Source: CAZCVI01 sp964502145
Lineage (GTDB): Bacteria > Acidobacteriota > Aminicenantia > UBA2199
Reading direction: 5' to 3'
NCBI GenBank assembly: GCA_964502145.1
Contig: CAZCVI010000028.1
Coordinates: forward strand, 18,890 to 82,889
DNA length: 64,000 nt
Shown here: piece by piece, positions 45,102 to 54,244 of the stretch
Layout of the letters: each line of letters opens with the position of its first letter
How positions within the stretch are numbered: position 1 is the first letter of the stretch
Made by a program: the position numbers and the translations under genes
The notes under the pieces: model-generated
The model's database searches: none
What the model was told of the DNA's origin: nothing
What the model saw: the letters and a program-made list of their open reading frames with translations, nothing else

Positions 45102-45151
45102 ATTACTCATAGTTAATAAGATGTAATCTATCAAAAAGGAGGTAGACAGTA

Positions 45152-46228
45152 ATGAAAAAAACACTGTGTTTTGTAATGATTTTACTCTTCGGCTTTGCAT
45201 TCCAAGCCCTGGCAGATGAACCGATTGGCATGTTTGTCAATTCCAACACCAACAGTTTCCAGTTCATCAACCCGCTTACCCAGGCAGTATCCCCGTCTAT
45301 GCAGAAGGGCAATATAGGTTCTTATGGTGGCGGATTATTTGACGTGGCAATCACCTCTGATGGGAAGACTGCTATTGTTTCCAATTTTGGCGACAGCAAA
45401 ATCTTTTTCTTCGACATCTCCGGTGGTTTTGCTGTAGTTCCCCCAATTATTGGCGAGGCCTATATTCCTTTTTTTGCGGAAGATATTGTAATAACCCCCG
45501 ATGATATGTGGGTGTTGGTTACTGATGGTGGATTCAGTTCAAGAGTTGCAGCCGTGAACATCGCAACTGGCGCAATTGTAAACAATAATACGAAGAATCA
45601 ATATGCCAATGCTGTTGCGATTACACCCGACGGAAAAACTATTGTGACCGCAGATTATTTTAATGGTCAGGTCCATTCTTACACTTTTGATAATACCACC
45701 GGTATGATTACCCACAAGGATACCGCCTATATTTTGCCCGTTAGGCCTGTGAATGTGTCTATATCGCCCGATGGCAAGACCATTTTAGTTGCCAATGCAG
45801 CCGGTTATTATACTGCCGTGCTCACTTTTTACGGTGATTCAAAACTGCACATCAATGGGAATATCTCGATGCCGACTAAAAACGGTCAATCCTGTATTTT
45901 CTCTAAAGATGGAACCAAAGCATACTACCTGAGCAACTCTTATTTAGGTGGTACAAATATTATCGTATTAAACGTTACTGCCCCCGGCATAATGGCTGTC
46001 AGCGCTACTATCCCGTTGTCCATCCCCAGAGGAACCAGTCAATTGTTTGGTGTGGACACTATCGCTATCGACCCATCAGGTAATTACCTCTATGTCACCA
46101 ATCCCACCCTCTCCGGTGGTGTCGTAGAAGTCACGGTGATTGATTTAACCACCAACACCGAGGTAAACCAGCTTCATGGTAATGGTATTCCCACTGGTAT
46201 CGCCTTTGGGACCATTATGGCAGACTAA
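45152..46228 (+). CDS. Secreted YVTN-type beta-propeller (unit B)
   Basis: The 358-residue paralogue of 43748-44824 has the same signal peptide (LCFVMILLFGFAFQALA) and blades (VAITSDGKTAIVSNFGD; VSISPDGKTILVANAAG). The two genes differ most in the middle and are almost identical in DNA over their last 190 bases, which suggests recent gene conversion rather than simple divergence. It has its own promoter and hairpin terminator. Confidence 0.82.
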   Translation: MKKTLCFVMILLFGFAFQALADEPIGMFVNSNTNSFQFINPLTQAVSPSMQKGNIGSYGGGLFDVAITSDGKTAIVSNFGDSKIFFFDISGGFAVVPPIIGEAYIPFFAEDIVITPDDMWVLVTDGGFSSRVAAVNIATGAIVNNNTKNQYANAVAITPDGKTIVTADYFNGQVHSYTFDNTTGMITHKDTAYILPVRPVNVSISPDGKTILVANAAGYYTAVLTFYGDSKLHINGNISMPTKNGQSCIFSKDGTKAYYLSNSYLGGTNIIVLNVTAPGIMAVSATIPLSIPRGTSQLFGVDTIAIDPSGNYLYVTNPTLSGGVVEVTVIDLTTNTEVNQLHGNGIPTGIAFGTIMAD

Positions 46229-46275
46229 GAGTTTATATTTTTATAGTGTTATTTTTTTATTTTTATAGGGGCTTA

Positions 46276-46301
46276 TAGGGGTTCAAGATTTTGAACCCCT
46301 A
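46276..46301 (+). terminator. Terminator of propeller unit B
   Basis: TAGGGGTTCAA and TTGAACCCCTA form a perfect 11-bp stem around a 4-base loop, matching the inner stem of the unit A terminator. Confidence 0.65.
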
Positions 46302-46404
46302 CAGGTTCCCAGATACATCAAGACACTCTTTCCCGTGCATTATTCCTCATTCCCTTTAAATATTTACCCTTGAATAGTTTTATCTTTTTATATATAATAG
46401 GGCT

Positions 46405-46905
46405 ATGGATACTAAAAATCATTATGAATTGCTAAGCTTACGGCCCGAAGAAGGCAAGGATGAGGCTTTTTTGCGGCAGTTGTATGCGTCCACCCGTGCC
46501 GAGGAGATGGCCATGACCGGTTGGGAACAGCAGCAGATCAATGAGTTCCTCAACATGCAATTCGATTTGCAGCACAAGCAGTATGTGCAGAATTATTTGG
46601 GTGCCCGGTTTGATATTATTCTTATGGATAAGGACCGTGCCGGTCGCCTCTACGTGCAACGGGGGAAGGCCGAGATGCGGATCATTGATATCGCGTTGTT
46701 GCCCAAATTCCGTCGTTTGGGTATTGGTTCCAAGTTGATGTCCGATTTGATCACCGAGGCCAATGAGAAACAATTGCCTCTCAGCTTGCATGTGGAATAC
46801 AATAACCCGGCTCTCGGTCTATATGAGCGCCTGGGTTTCATCAAGGGAGAACTGCGCGGCGTATATTATTATATGGAACGCCCCCCCGACACCCATGACT
46901 CCTAA
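46405..46905 (+). CDS. GNAT-family N-acetyltransferase
   Basis: The 166-residue protein has the GNAT acetyl-CoA motif IIDIALLPKFRRLGIGSKLM (Q/RxxGxG/A form, RRLGIG), beta4 strand with MRIIDIALL, and C-terminal NPALGLYERLGFI. It is the first rightward gene of the region leading to the lasso biosynthesis genes, separated from the next gene by a repeat. The substrate is unknown; association with the tail-collar/DUF6916-like genes is seen here but its meaning is inferred. Confidence 0.85.
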   Translation: MDTKNHYELLSLRPEEGKDEAFLRQLYASTRAEEMAMTGWEQQQINEFLNMQFDLQHKQYVQNYLGARFDIILMDKDRAGRLYVQRGKAEMRIIDIALLPKFRRLGIGSKLMSDLITEANEKQLPLSLHVEYNNPALGLYERLGFIKGELRGVYYYMERPPDTHDS

Positions 46906-46947
46906 ATCCATCATCCCATTTCCCACCCCATTGCCTGCAAAAAAGTT

Positions 46948-47000
46948 CTCCCATAATTCCCATAACTCCCATAATTCCCATAATTCCCATTCATCCCATA
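46948..47000. repeat. 9-bp-periodic repeat, GGGAATTAT family (one arm)
   Basis: Five CCCATAATT-type units between the GNAT and DUF6916-like genes, without flanks or centre. Confidence 0.75.
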
Positions 47001-47025
47001 AATTACTATTAAAAAGAGGAAAACC

Positions 47026-47328
47026 ATGATCGACACATTACACAAATCCAGTTTTGAACCCTATGTTAACGACACCTTTATCGTCCACAACCAGATTGTG
47101 GGTGACCAGGAAGTGATCCTGGCAGAACTAACGGAAAAAAACTATCCCGGTCAAGAGTGTTTTTCACTGTTTTTCCGTGGCCCCAAACAACCCGTGATGC
47201 AACAGATGATTTACACCCTCACCCACCCCAAAATGGGCGATATCGAACTATTTTTGGTACCGGTGCAGTATCCCAAACAGGATGGCATCTATTATCAAGC
47301 CGCCTTTAACCGGTTAATTGAAAAATAG
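47026..47328 (+). CDS. DUF6916-like small protein
   Basis: The 100-residue protein has the pattern FEPYVNDTFIVHNQ ... CFSLFFRGP ... MGDIELFLVPVQ, which I recognise as DUF6916-like. Proteins of this kind are often beside tail-collar (MdpB-like) genes, three of which lie at 53.7-55.3 kb. GAGG precedes ATG. Role unknown. Confidence 0.65.
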   Translation: MIDTLHKSSFEPYVNDTFIVHNQIVGDQEVILAELTEKNYPGQECFSLFFRGPKQPVMQQMIYTLTHPKMGDIELFLVPVQYPKQDGIYYQAAFNRLIEK

Positions 47329-47355
47329 TGCCATCGTAAAATATAGCCGCAGGTC

Positions 47356-48255
47356 ATGACATACCGGTACACTGTTTTTGGTTTAGTAGTAGATTCCTGT
47401 TTAGAGCTTCCTGAACTGCTGCCCGGTGAAGGTCACCCGGATATTGATATCCGTTGGGGTCTGGTTCCCGTGGTTCTTGAGGAATCCAGGAAAACCACCC
47501 GCAGTTTCCAGGCCAAACCCGGTGTACTACTGTTAACCGCCCCGCAGGTGGCGCGGATATTGGTTTCCAATGGCAATGAGGTGGTGGTGGAGCTGTTGCC
47601 GGAGGCGAAAGAAATAATGGTGCGGAGTTTTATACTGGGTTCGACTTTTGCTGCGCTCCTGCATCAACGGGGATTGTTACCGCTTCATGCTAGCGGTATA
47701 CGGGCCGGGGAAAAATGCGTGTTGTTCTGCGGCAGACGGGGCACGGGAAAATCTACCCTGGCCAGTATCTTTATGCAACGCGGGTATGTGTTACATGCCG
47801 ATGATATCTGCGTGATCGGTGTGAATCCAGAAGGGAAACCATTGGTATACCCGGCTTACCCACAATTAAAGCTGTGGGGCGAAACCCTGGAAAAAATGGG
47901 TCAAAAACCCGCCGCATATCGCCCGGTGTTGTCTTTCCCCGATAAATTCGCCGTGCCTGCACCACACTTTAACCCCGAACCACTACCGATTAAAAAGATA
48001 TTTATCCTCTCCCCCCACGATTTTGAGCATATTGAAATCACACCGATTACAGGTATCAATAAATATAAAGCATTAAAATTTCAAACCTTTCGCCGCAAGT
48101 TTCCCGAGGGTCTGGGTACCGTGGAGTCCCATTTTAATACTGCGGCCATAGTGGGCAAACAAGTCCCCATGTACCGGGTTCATCGGCCTAAGAACCAGTT
48201 CCTTTTAAACGAACTGGCAGATATATTGGAAAAAAACATTTTAGCAGGAGAATAA
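47356..48255 (+). CDS. HPr-kinase-like protein 1 of the lasso locus
   Basis: The 299-residue protein has a P-loop CGRRGTGKSTLASIF at about 117-131, HADDICVI next to it (the D-D of HprK-like kinases) and the C-terminal family helices. It lacks the full-length N-terminal domain of HPr kinase/phosphorylase. Such HprK homologues in lasso clusters phosphorylate the C-terminal Ser of the precursor (paeninodin type), and the precursor here ends in Ser. The start has only GCAGG. B1 follows after one base. Confidence 0.75.
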   Translation: MTYRYTVFGLVVDSCLELPELLPGEGHPDIDIRWGLVPVVLEESRKTTRSFQAKPGVLLLTAPQVARILVSNGNEVVVELLPEAKEIMVRSFILGSTFAALLHQRGLLPLHASGIRAGEKCVLFCGRRGTGKSTLASIFMQRGYVLHADDICVIGVNPEGKPLVYPAYPQLKLWGETLEKMGQKPAAYRPVLSFPDKFAVPAPHFNPEPLPIKKIFILSPHDFEHIEITPITGINKYKALKFQTFRRKFPEGLGTVESHFNTAAIVGKQVPMYRVHRPKNQFLLNELADILEKNILAGE

Positions 48256-48256
48256 A

Positions 48257-48553
48257 TTGAGCACAAACAATACAATCAGAATGAATTCCAAGTTAGTCAG
48301 AGATAATGACGTTATTTTCAGCGATATGGATGGCGAGACTGTCATGATGAGTATTGAACGGGGTGAATATTATGGTATCAACCCCATTGGTAGCCGTATC
48401 TGGAGTTTGTTGGAAACTCCCCGGACAGTGTCTGCTCTCTGCGACACCTTGTGCCCCGATTACGACGTGACGCCGGAACAATGCGCCGTAGATGTGCAGC
48501 TTTTTTTAATCCAGTTGGTGGATAAAGGAGTCATTAAGATTGTTAATGAATGA
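48257..48553 (+). CDS. Lasso peptide RRE/PqqD-like protein B1
   Basis: The 98-residue PqqD-like protein has the pattern MDGETVMMSIERGEYYGINP, IGSRIWSLLETPRTVSAL and VQLFLIQLVDKGVI of the precursor-recognition (RRE) domain. It binds the leader peptide and presents it to the B2 protease. Start TTG 48257 with AGGAGA upstream. It overlaps B2 by four bases (ATGA), so the two halves of the protease complex are made together. Confidence 0.85.
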   Translation: MSTNNTIRMNSKLVRDNDVIFSDMDGETVMMSIERGEYYGINPIGSRIWSLLETPRTVSALCDTLCPDYDVTPEQCAVDVQLFLIQLVDKGVIKIVNE

Positions 48554-49077
48554 GTGATAATGGCTGCAATGTCATGGGGAAAGTCGCGAAATTTTTCTGC
48601 ATTTCCAGAGTAGAACGCCGTTTATTCTTAGAAGCCGTGTTCTGGTGTGCCGTGGCGCGGTTGGCTATACGCTTTATTCCTTTCCGCCACTACGCCTGGT
48701 TGCTGGGGAAACCAAAAGGCGAGGTAGAGGGGATGGAAGAATCGAATAAGAATAACGGGGATGAACCTGGCGTGCCCCCCCGCAGCGAAGAAAAAGAAGA
48801 GGAAAAAGCAGGAGCGAAAAAAAACTCCTTGAAACTAATCGGCCATGCAGTACGTCGCGCCTGCCGCAATGTGCCCTGGAAAACCCGCTGTCTGGTGGAA
48901 GCCATGGCAGTGAAACGCATGCTGCACCGCAAGAAGATAGAATGCACAATTTACCTGGGCGTGGCCAAAGAAAATAATGGACGAATGAGCGCCCATGCTT
49001 GGCTCAAAAGCGGCGATACAATAATAACAGGGAAAAAAAACCATCAAAAATATACAGTCATTTCCTACTTTGTGTAA
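48550..49077 (+). CDS. Lasso peptide leader protease B2 (transglutaminase-like)
   Basis: The 175-residue protein has the McjB-type catalytic set: Cys in WKTRCLVEAMAVKR, His in SAHAWLKSGD and Asp two to three residues later. It removes the leader. A 40-residue acidic insert (EEKEEEKAGAK region, about 57-95) between the N-terminal helices and the catalytic core is unusual. The gene is convergent with the precursor gene 83 bases away. Confidence 0.82.
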   Translation: MSDNGCNVMGKVAKFFCISRVERRLFLEAVFWCAVARLAIRFIPFRHYAWLLGKPKGEVEGMEESNKNNGDEPGVPPRSEEKEEEKAGAKKNSLKLIGHAVRRACRNVPWKTRCLVEAMAVKRMLHRKKIECTIYLGVAKENNGRMSAHAWLKSGDTIITGKKNHQKYTVISYFV

Positions 49078-49159
49078 TCAGTCCAACCCACTATATCATT
49101 TTTTTTAAGCAGTAATGACACAAGGCATCCCTGTTCCGCATGTTTATAAATCCAACCGG

Positions 49160-49315
49160 TTAAGACGGATAATAAGTGGATGCCTCTAGAGTATCCATAG
49201 TTGGACCGCCAGCAGTGGCCCCGGCATTTAATACGGTTAACTGCGGTGCCACCCATTCGCGACTCACGCTCGGGAAAGCTACGATTCCCGCATTCTCTTC
49301 TTTTGCATACTTCAT
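49160..49315 (-). CDS. Lasso peptide precursor (51 aa)
   Basis: I start at ATG 49315 because GGAGG lies five bases upstream; a frame starting at 49366 has no ribosome site. The leader is 35 residues with the lasso motif W21-x-x-P24-x-L26 (EWVAPQLTVLNAGATA) and Thr34 at position -2 of the cut. The predicted 16-residue core is GGPTMDTLEASTYYPS: Gly1 amine to Glu9 carboxylate would form a nine-residue ring, the tail has bulky Tyr13-Tyr14 as plug candidates, and the C-terminal residue is Ser, the acceptor in kinase-modified lasso peptides. Its own promoter is at 49396-49424. The C enzyme is 286 bases upstream on the same strand and B1/B2 converge from the left. Confidence 0.85.
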   Translation of the reverse strand: MKYAKEENAGIVAFPSVSREWVAPQLTVLNAGATAGGPTMDTLEASTYYPS

Positions 49316-49395
49316 TTTATCCTCCATTAAATGCATCATTGCTTCATGGTAAACAAGTTCAGTCATTATTCATGACGTTGTCTATATAAAATAAT

Positions 49396-49424
49396 AATAT
49401 ACACAAACACACGATGAAAGTCAA
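49396..49424 (-). promoter_or_regulatory. Promoter of the lasso precursor gene
   Basis: Minus strand: TTGACT (49424-49419), 17-base spacer, TATATT (49401-49396), about 75 bases before the ATG. It lets the precursor be made in excess of the enzymes. Confidence 0.7.
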
Positions 49425-49600
49425 ATTTTATTTTATCTTTTCAATACTTCTCACGTACTCTAAATTTAATACAAGTATACTTTGCTTTATTAATATTAAG
49501 TAGGGTTCCCAAAATTCATAATCAAGACCGATGGATTTAGGAGTGTTTATAATACTTGCTCCCCGGATTTAGCATTTTTTGAAGGTGAATCCAGGTTTTT

Positions 49601-51547
49601 TTACTGGTCATCTTCAATACCTTCAAAGTACAGCAGCAGCATCAGGGCATTTAGATAGGCGTTGCGGCGCGGGGGAACCCGGCTCTCTTCCCGCTTCATG
49701 ATCCGGTCAAGTCGCATCTTCATTTGTTCCAAATCGAGATAATAGGCGCTTTTATTATGTTGAGACAGGGTGATTAGGTTCCTGATTTCCTCGGCGTCCC
49801 GGATAAACCGTTGGAAATTGGCCGGGATGGTGGCACCGGATTTATCGTCCCGCCATTGGATTCCAGGAGGGACGATACCTTCAATGGCCTTGCGGAAAAG
49901 ATACCGACCACTCCCATCTTTTCTCTTCAGCCTTGAAGGCACTGCCAGGTGAAATTCCAGCAACCGGATATCCAGAAGCGGGTAGCGGTATTCGATCCGG
50001 TGGGTAGCGGCCGCAATAGAGCAGTATTCCATTCGTAGCGGGATATAAGGATGCATGATGCGACGGTACTGCAAACTCCTGACGCTCCCCCCCCTGGGTA
50101 CTCGCGTAATGGTATTTAACCTCTGCTGAACCCCGGCTTCCTGGTAAAACCCCGGGTTCAAAGAAAATGTCTCTATATGAAATGCAGGGGAATTTTCTCT
50201 GGCAGTGCTGTGCCTGTCTCTGATACTCCTGTAAACGGTTTTTAACGATGGTAAATAGCTCTTCGCCACTTCGCGGAGAATATTTTTCCATGGAGATTTC
50301 TTTCTCTGTGAGGTTTCCCGGCGATACTCCCTCCAGAGGTCCTGCCACTTTTTATGGTAAGCAAGTTCCTCCAGATATCCCCTGGCCTGGAAACTAACCA
50401 TCTCGTCACCGCCCAATCCTGAAAGCAACGTCCGAATGCCATCTTTTGCACCGGTTTCGTAAAGGACATCGGAGTAATTGAAAAAATTATACATGGTGGG
50501 GCCATCTTGTACATGCAGTGCATTCTTCAGTGTCTCCATCACCCCCCGACCCTGGGAGGTGAGATTATGAGAATAACGAATACCAGCGTACCGGAGAAGT
50601 AAAGCCGCGAAATCACTTTCATCCGTCATCAATCCCACCGGGCTTTGGACCTCCTCACCCAACACGTGGGAAAAAGTGATGAATTTCAAATTCCGTGTCT
50701 CTGCCTGTCGTGCAGCCAGGGCGGTTACAGTAGAGGAATCGAGTCCGCCGCTTAACTCAGAACCGATGGGAAAAGCACTTCTCACCCGGCAGCGCACCGC
50801 TTCCGTCAACTTCTCCCGGAAGGTTTCCACATAGTCGTCCTCGGAAGGGAGGTGAAGCTCTATTCCTGGATTAAGGTTCCAATAACATTGTTTTTTGATT
50901 TCCACGGGGGAGATAGAGAACCAATGGGCGGGGAGTAAACGCCGGATCTCCGGGTAGGGGGTGTATTCCTTATCCGCCACCATGGCAGTGAGTGCATCCG
51001 AAATCCAATTTTGATTCAGGGCCCGTGGTTCTCCCGTCACTTTAAAAATCCCTTTCATCTCGGTGGCGAAAATAAACCAATCGTTGGATAAAAAGTAAAA
51101 CAGTGGCTTACTTCCCATTTGGTCCCTGGCGCAAAATAATTGTTTTGCCCTTTCATCCCAGATGGCAAAGGCAAAATCGCCGATCAGGTGAGCCGTACAT
51201 TCCCGACCCCATTTTTGATAGGCCTGTAAAATTAACTGGCTGTCGGGGATACAATTTTGTTCCTGAAGGGGGATGTCCAGTTGTTGGTATAAAACCTCGC
51301 GGTTATCGATGCGGGCATCGGCAGTGATAGTCAACCGGGAGGCAGGATGGTGAAAGGGCAGGATTTCCCCGAGGGATTCCGGGGTATTGGTCAGTTTCAC
51401 GTGCCCCAGGGCAACAGTGCCTGAGGGATTACGCCAAGTGCCGCTACCGTCTCCTTGCCAGTGATGCAGGGTTGCTGTCATGCCCTCGATTGATTCTGCC
51501 AGCACCGGTCGTCCGCTACGGCCAAAGATTCCACATAATGAACTCAT
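49601..51547 (-). CDS. Lasso peptide cyclase C (asparagine synthetase-like)
   Basis: The 648-residue protein has an N-terminal glutaminase-like domain (CGIFGRSG, with Cys5 rather than Cys2, so glutaminase function is doubtful) and an ATP-pyrophosphatase domain with P-loop ELSGGLDSSTVTALA and GLGGDEMVS. It activates the ring Glu as adenylate and closes the macrolactam. It ends 286 bases before the precursor; a sulfotransferase starts 34 bases upstream. Confidence 0.85.
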   Translation of the reverse strand: MSSLCGIFGRSGRPVLAESIEGMTATLHHWQGDGSGTWRNPSGTVALGHVKLTNTPESLGEILPFHHPASRLTITADARIDNREVLYQQLDIPLQEQNCIPDSQLILQAYQKWGRECTAHLIGDFAFAIWDERAKQLFCARDQMGSKPLFYFLSNDWFIFATEMKGIFKVTGEPRALNQNWISDALTAMVADKEYTPYPEIRRLLPAHWFSISPVEIKKQCYWNLNPGIELHLPSEDDYVETFREKLTEAVRCRVRSAFPIGSELSGGLDSSTVTALAARQAETRNLKFITFSHVLGEEVQSPVGLMTDESDFAALLLRYAGIRYSHNLTSQGRGVMETLKNALHVQDGPTMYNFFNYSDVLYETGAKDGIRTLLSGLGGDEMVSFQARGYLEELAYHKKWQDLWREYRRETSQRKKSPWKNILREVAKSYLPSLKTVYRSIRDRHSTARENSPAFHIETFSLNPGFYQEAGVQQRLNTITRVPRGGSVRSLQYRRIMHPYIPLRMEYCSIAAATHRIEYRYPLLDIRLLEFHLAVPSRLKRKDGSGRYLFRKAIEGIVPPGIQWRDDKSGATIPANFQRFIRDAEEIRNLITLSQHNKSAYYLDLEQMKMRLDRIMKREESRVPPRRNAYLNALMLLLYFEGIEDDQ

Positions 51548-51580
51548 AGGTACTGCTCGACCATTTTTATCTTTAGTGAA

Positions 51581-52462
51581 TTAAAATACCGGTTCATCGT
51601 TATCGTTTAAATAACCAAATCGTTTCATGACGGCCCGGTGATTTTGAATAATGCGTTGGGTCTGTTGATCTGTCAGTGTCTCCCGCCACGAACCGGTTTT
51701 CCCTTTCCTGAAAAAGGACTCTGCTTTCTTGGGTTTCTCTTTGAAACCGTGAACCTGTTCTTGTTTTTGCAGTTCGCAGATATCACTGAATCGTAGGGCT
51801 TTTTGAATTCGTGCATTGTCATCCGGCAATTGGGCGAAACGAGCCGCGTGGGTAAAGGTTTCGATGGGGGTGAGCACCATATCCTCATAACGCATGATGT
51901 GCAGGTTTGTGCGCATTCCATTCACCCAACTCATCACATGGCTGCTCCAGGAAAGGAGGCGCTGTCGGATTTGATTGTTAATCCTGTCCGGCCTGGCGCA
52001 GAAGCCAAAGGATTCATCGGCCATTTTCTTGATGATGGTGTCGATATCGCAGGCGCTATGATGGGCAAAGGAGACGGCCACGTCCAGGGGATTACGGAGA
52101 AAGTAAATGGCGCATCGAGTGGCATGTTGGGACACCAGCGGGTGCCCATCACACGTCCAGGTATAAGCGTCGTGAATTTTCAAATACACCGGGCCTTTGT
52201 CTGCTCCTTCTACGCGGGAGATGGTCTCGTAGACCCGGGGGCGGAGTCGCTCGATTTCCGCCTCGTTGAGGTCGGAAGATTCCACCCCGGTGTAATCATC
52301 AAAAAGGTACCTGCTGCTGGCCATATGGGGAGGCAACAGCGCATTGATGCGAGCAGGGGTATCACTGTTTTGTAATAAATTGGTGAAAAAGGCCCGGAAC
52401 CAAGTACTGCCTGACTTGGGGTAGGAGGCCAGCCAGATAATATTCCCACCATGGCTTTCCAT
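51581..52462 (-). CDS. Sulfotransferase of the lasso locus
   Basis: The 293-residue PAPS-dependent sulfotransferase has the 5'-phosphosulfate loop LASYPKSGSTWFRAFF near residues 11-26, the 3'-phosphate site YFLRNPLDVAVS near 124-135, and the C-terminal FRKGKTGSWRETLT P-loop partner. Its ATG follows the kinase stop directly (TAGATG), with GGAGG in the kinase 3' end as ribosome site. In this context it may sulfate the lasso peptide (Thr, Ser or Tyr), or a kinase product; inferred. Confidence 0.82.
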   Translation of the reverse strand: MESHGGNIIWLASYPKSGSTWFRAFFTNLLQNSDTPARINALLPPHMASSRYLFDDYTGVESSDLNEAEIERLRPRVYETISRVEGADKGPVYLKIHDAYTWTCDGHPLVSQHATRCAIYFLRNPLDVAVSFAHHSACDIDTIIKKMADESFGFCARPDRINNQIRQRLLSWSSHVMSWVNGMRTNLHIMRYEDMVLTPIETFTHAARFAQLPDDNARIQKALRFSDICELQKQEQVHGFKEKPKKAESFFRKGKTGSWRETLTDQQTQRIIQNHRAVMKRFGYLNDNDEPVF

Positions 52463-53395
52463 CTAAAAATCCTCCGCTATCAGCTTGGCCAAATTCTCTA
52501 TATCGAAAGGAGAAGCCGGACGTTCCACCTGTTTCACGTCGAGGTAATGGGCGATGTTGGTGCATTGCTTGAAATGGGGGGCATTTAACCCAAGACCCGT
52601 CACATGATGCACCCGGTAGGTGCAGTCGATCAAGGCATGGATCTTTCTTACTCCATGTAGAGGGATGAAGTGGTAGGAAGGAGTGTTGGTCACGATCAAG
52701 ATATATATCCGTTCCAGGGGGAGGGGACTGGTTTGGATTAAGGTTTTTTCAAAAAACGTCCCCTTATCGGGTGGCCGCTCCACAGACCCACCGAGGGCAA
52801 AAATATATTTTTCCAGTCCCGGTCGGACCGGGGTGAGGCTGTGGGGAGCCTTGCCCAGTATGCGCAACGAATCATCCCACAGCAGGATTTGGGGGAAACC
52901 CGGCAGCAGCAGTGGGGGGGAGTTTTCTTTTATGTCCAGAGCGCACAATTCATCGGCGATAAACAAGAAGCCAAGGTCCATCAAGGATGCGGTCAGGGTG
53001 GATTTGCCGTTACCGGAGGTGCCAGCCAATACGATGGCCCTGTCCTTCACCCGGACCGCGCTACCGTGCAGCGGCAGCAGTCCGCGCTGCAGCAGCAGGG
53101 CACTCCACACCGACCCCATCAAAAAGAGGCGGACTTCGTCATCCGTCGCACCGGGAGCTGGCTGGATGGTGATGCGACTGCCGTTTTCCACCAGGTATTT
53201 GGCTACCCGGTCCACGGTCAATAGGAATTGCCCGGGGCGGGCCTGGGTACAGACCCTCACCTGGGCGGCACCGGGCAAGGAATCTGGAACTACACCGTAC
53301 TCGATCGTCACGTCCGCTGGTTCCCCGGTTGCGACAAAGCCCGGCAACGGGAGCATCGAGTGGATGGTTAATCCGAAGGGTTTATTGTGGTTCAT
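52463..53395 (-). CDS. HPr-kinase-like protein 2 of the lasso locus
   Basis: The 310-residue protein has P-loop LAGTSGNGKSTLTASLM near 155-170 and FIADELCALD as HprK-like acidic pair. The N-terminal third resembles the other kinase at 47356-48255 (VVPDSLPGAAQVRV versus the matching strand region). A second, diverged kinase in one locus is unusual. It is the first gene of the leftward kinase/sulfotransferase/cyclase unit. Confidence 0.75.
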   Translation of the reverse strand: MNHNKPFGLTIHSMLPLPGFVATGEPADVTIEYGVVPDSLPGAAQVRVCTQARPGQFLLTVDRVAKYLVENGSRITIQPAPGATDDEVRLFLMGSVWSALLLQRGLLPLHGSAVRVKDRAIVLAGTSGNGKSTLTASLMDLGFLFIADELCALDIKENSPPLLLPGFPQILLWDDSLRILGKAPHSLTPVRPGLEKYIFALGGSVERPPDKGTFFEKTLIQTSPLPLERIYILIVTNTPSYHFIPLHGVRKIHALIDCTYRVHHVTGLGLNAPHFKQCTNIAHYLDVKQVERPASPFDIENLAKLIAEDF

Positions 53396-53623
53396 TTATT
53401 TTATAAACGCCATAACGCCGTCACAGCTTTCTCCATGATTTGTAGTGCTTCCAAAATAGTCTAACACCCCAAGGGTTTGCCTTGAACCCGCATGGTAAGG
53501 TAGTATTTCTATTCATATTAAAAGAAGCTTGTTTTAAATAAGTCATAGCATATGTAGTACGATACATTTATACCATAAAAAAAGGAAAAATGCAAAAAAA
53601 TTAAGGGGAAAAAGAGGGGATTC

Positions 53624-53650
53624 CCCCGCGTCCAAATAATGAACGCGGGG
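53624..53650 (-). terminator. Terminator of the tail-collar genes
   Basis: CCCCGCGT and ACGCGGGG pair over a 11-base loop and the minus strand continues CCTCTTTTTCC. It lies 40 bases after the last collar gene. The remaining stretch 53396-53689 has no gene. Confidence 0.65.
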
Positions 53651-53689
53651 AAACTTTGACATATTTGTATAATGTTTTTACGCCGGTTA

Positions 53690-54220
53690 TTAACTTCTGA
53701 CCGGGAATATCCCTTCCACGGCCAAACAAAAGTTTACTGGCAGGTAGGGTTGTCGATTTTCGTGCCCCTGGTTGCCGCCGGTATTGGCCAACGCTTGCGG
53801 GGCGAATTGGGCATTCAGGGTGGCATTGGCTTTGTACATAAGCCCCTTTTTATCATCCTGGTGCGTGGCTGGATAAAGACCAGTGGGATTATTGGTGGTG
53901 GAAACACTAACCGAAGCCGCCATGTTATGGTTATGATTGGCGATCTGTGTTAAGCCGAGGGTGACGGTCTCATTACCGCCCTTCGCCGCTATGGCATAAG
54001 GGGTGAGATTCTGGCCTTGGCCAAAGTTAATGGGAATTCGTCCCATCAAGTTGGGTACCCCAACGGTATTTTGGCCATCACCGCCATAAATAGTGCCGAC
54101 CACGGCCAAAAGCGCCTGGTATTGGACAGCAGGCAATAATTGCCCATCGCAAAAAACCCAGCCAATGGGCGCGTAATCAAAACCGAACATTCGTACTTCA
54201 CCGATATATGGATCTGACAT
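53690..54220 (-). CDS. Tail-collar/MdpB-like protein 1
   Basis: The 176-residue protein has the collar signature GEVRMFGFDYAPIGWVFCDG, then IYGGDGQNTVGVPNLMGRIP, and a C-terminal VNFCLAVEGIFP. Family members occur in phage tails and as free-standing bacterial proteins (microcystin-dependent protein). Three paralogues in a row with no other phage genes suggest a bacterial surface or contractile-system role. Confidence 0.85.
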   Translation of the reverse strand: MSDPYIGEVRMFGFDYAPIGWVFCDGQLLPAVQYQALLAVVGTIYGGDGQNTVGVPNLMGRIPINFGQGQNLTPYAIAAKGGNETVTLGLTQIANHNHNMAASVSVSTTNNPTGLYPATHQDDKKGLMYKANATLNAQFAPQALANTGGNQGHENRQPYLPVNFCLAVEGIFPVRS

Positions 54221-54244
54221 GTTATTCTCCTTTTATTAATATCA

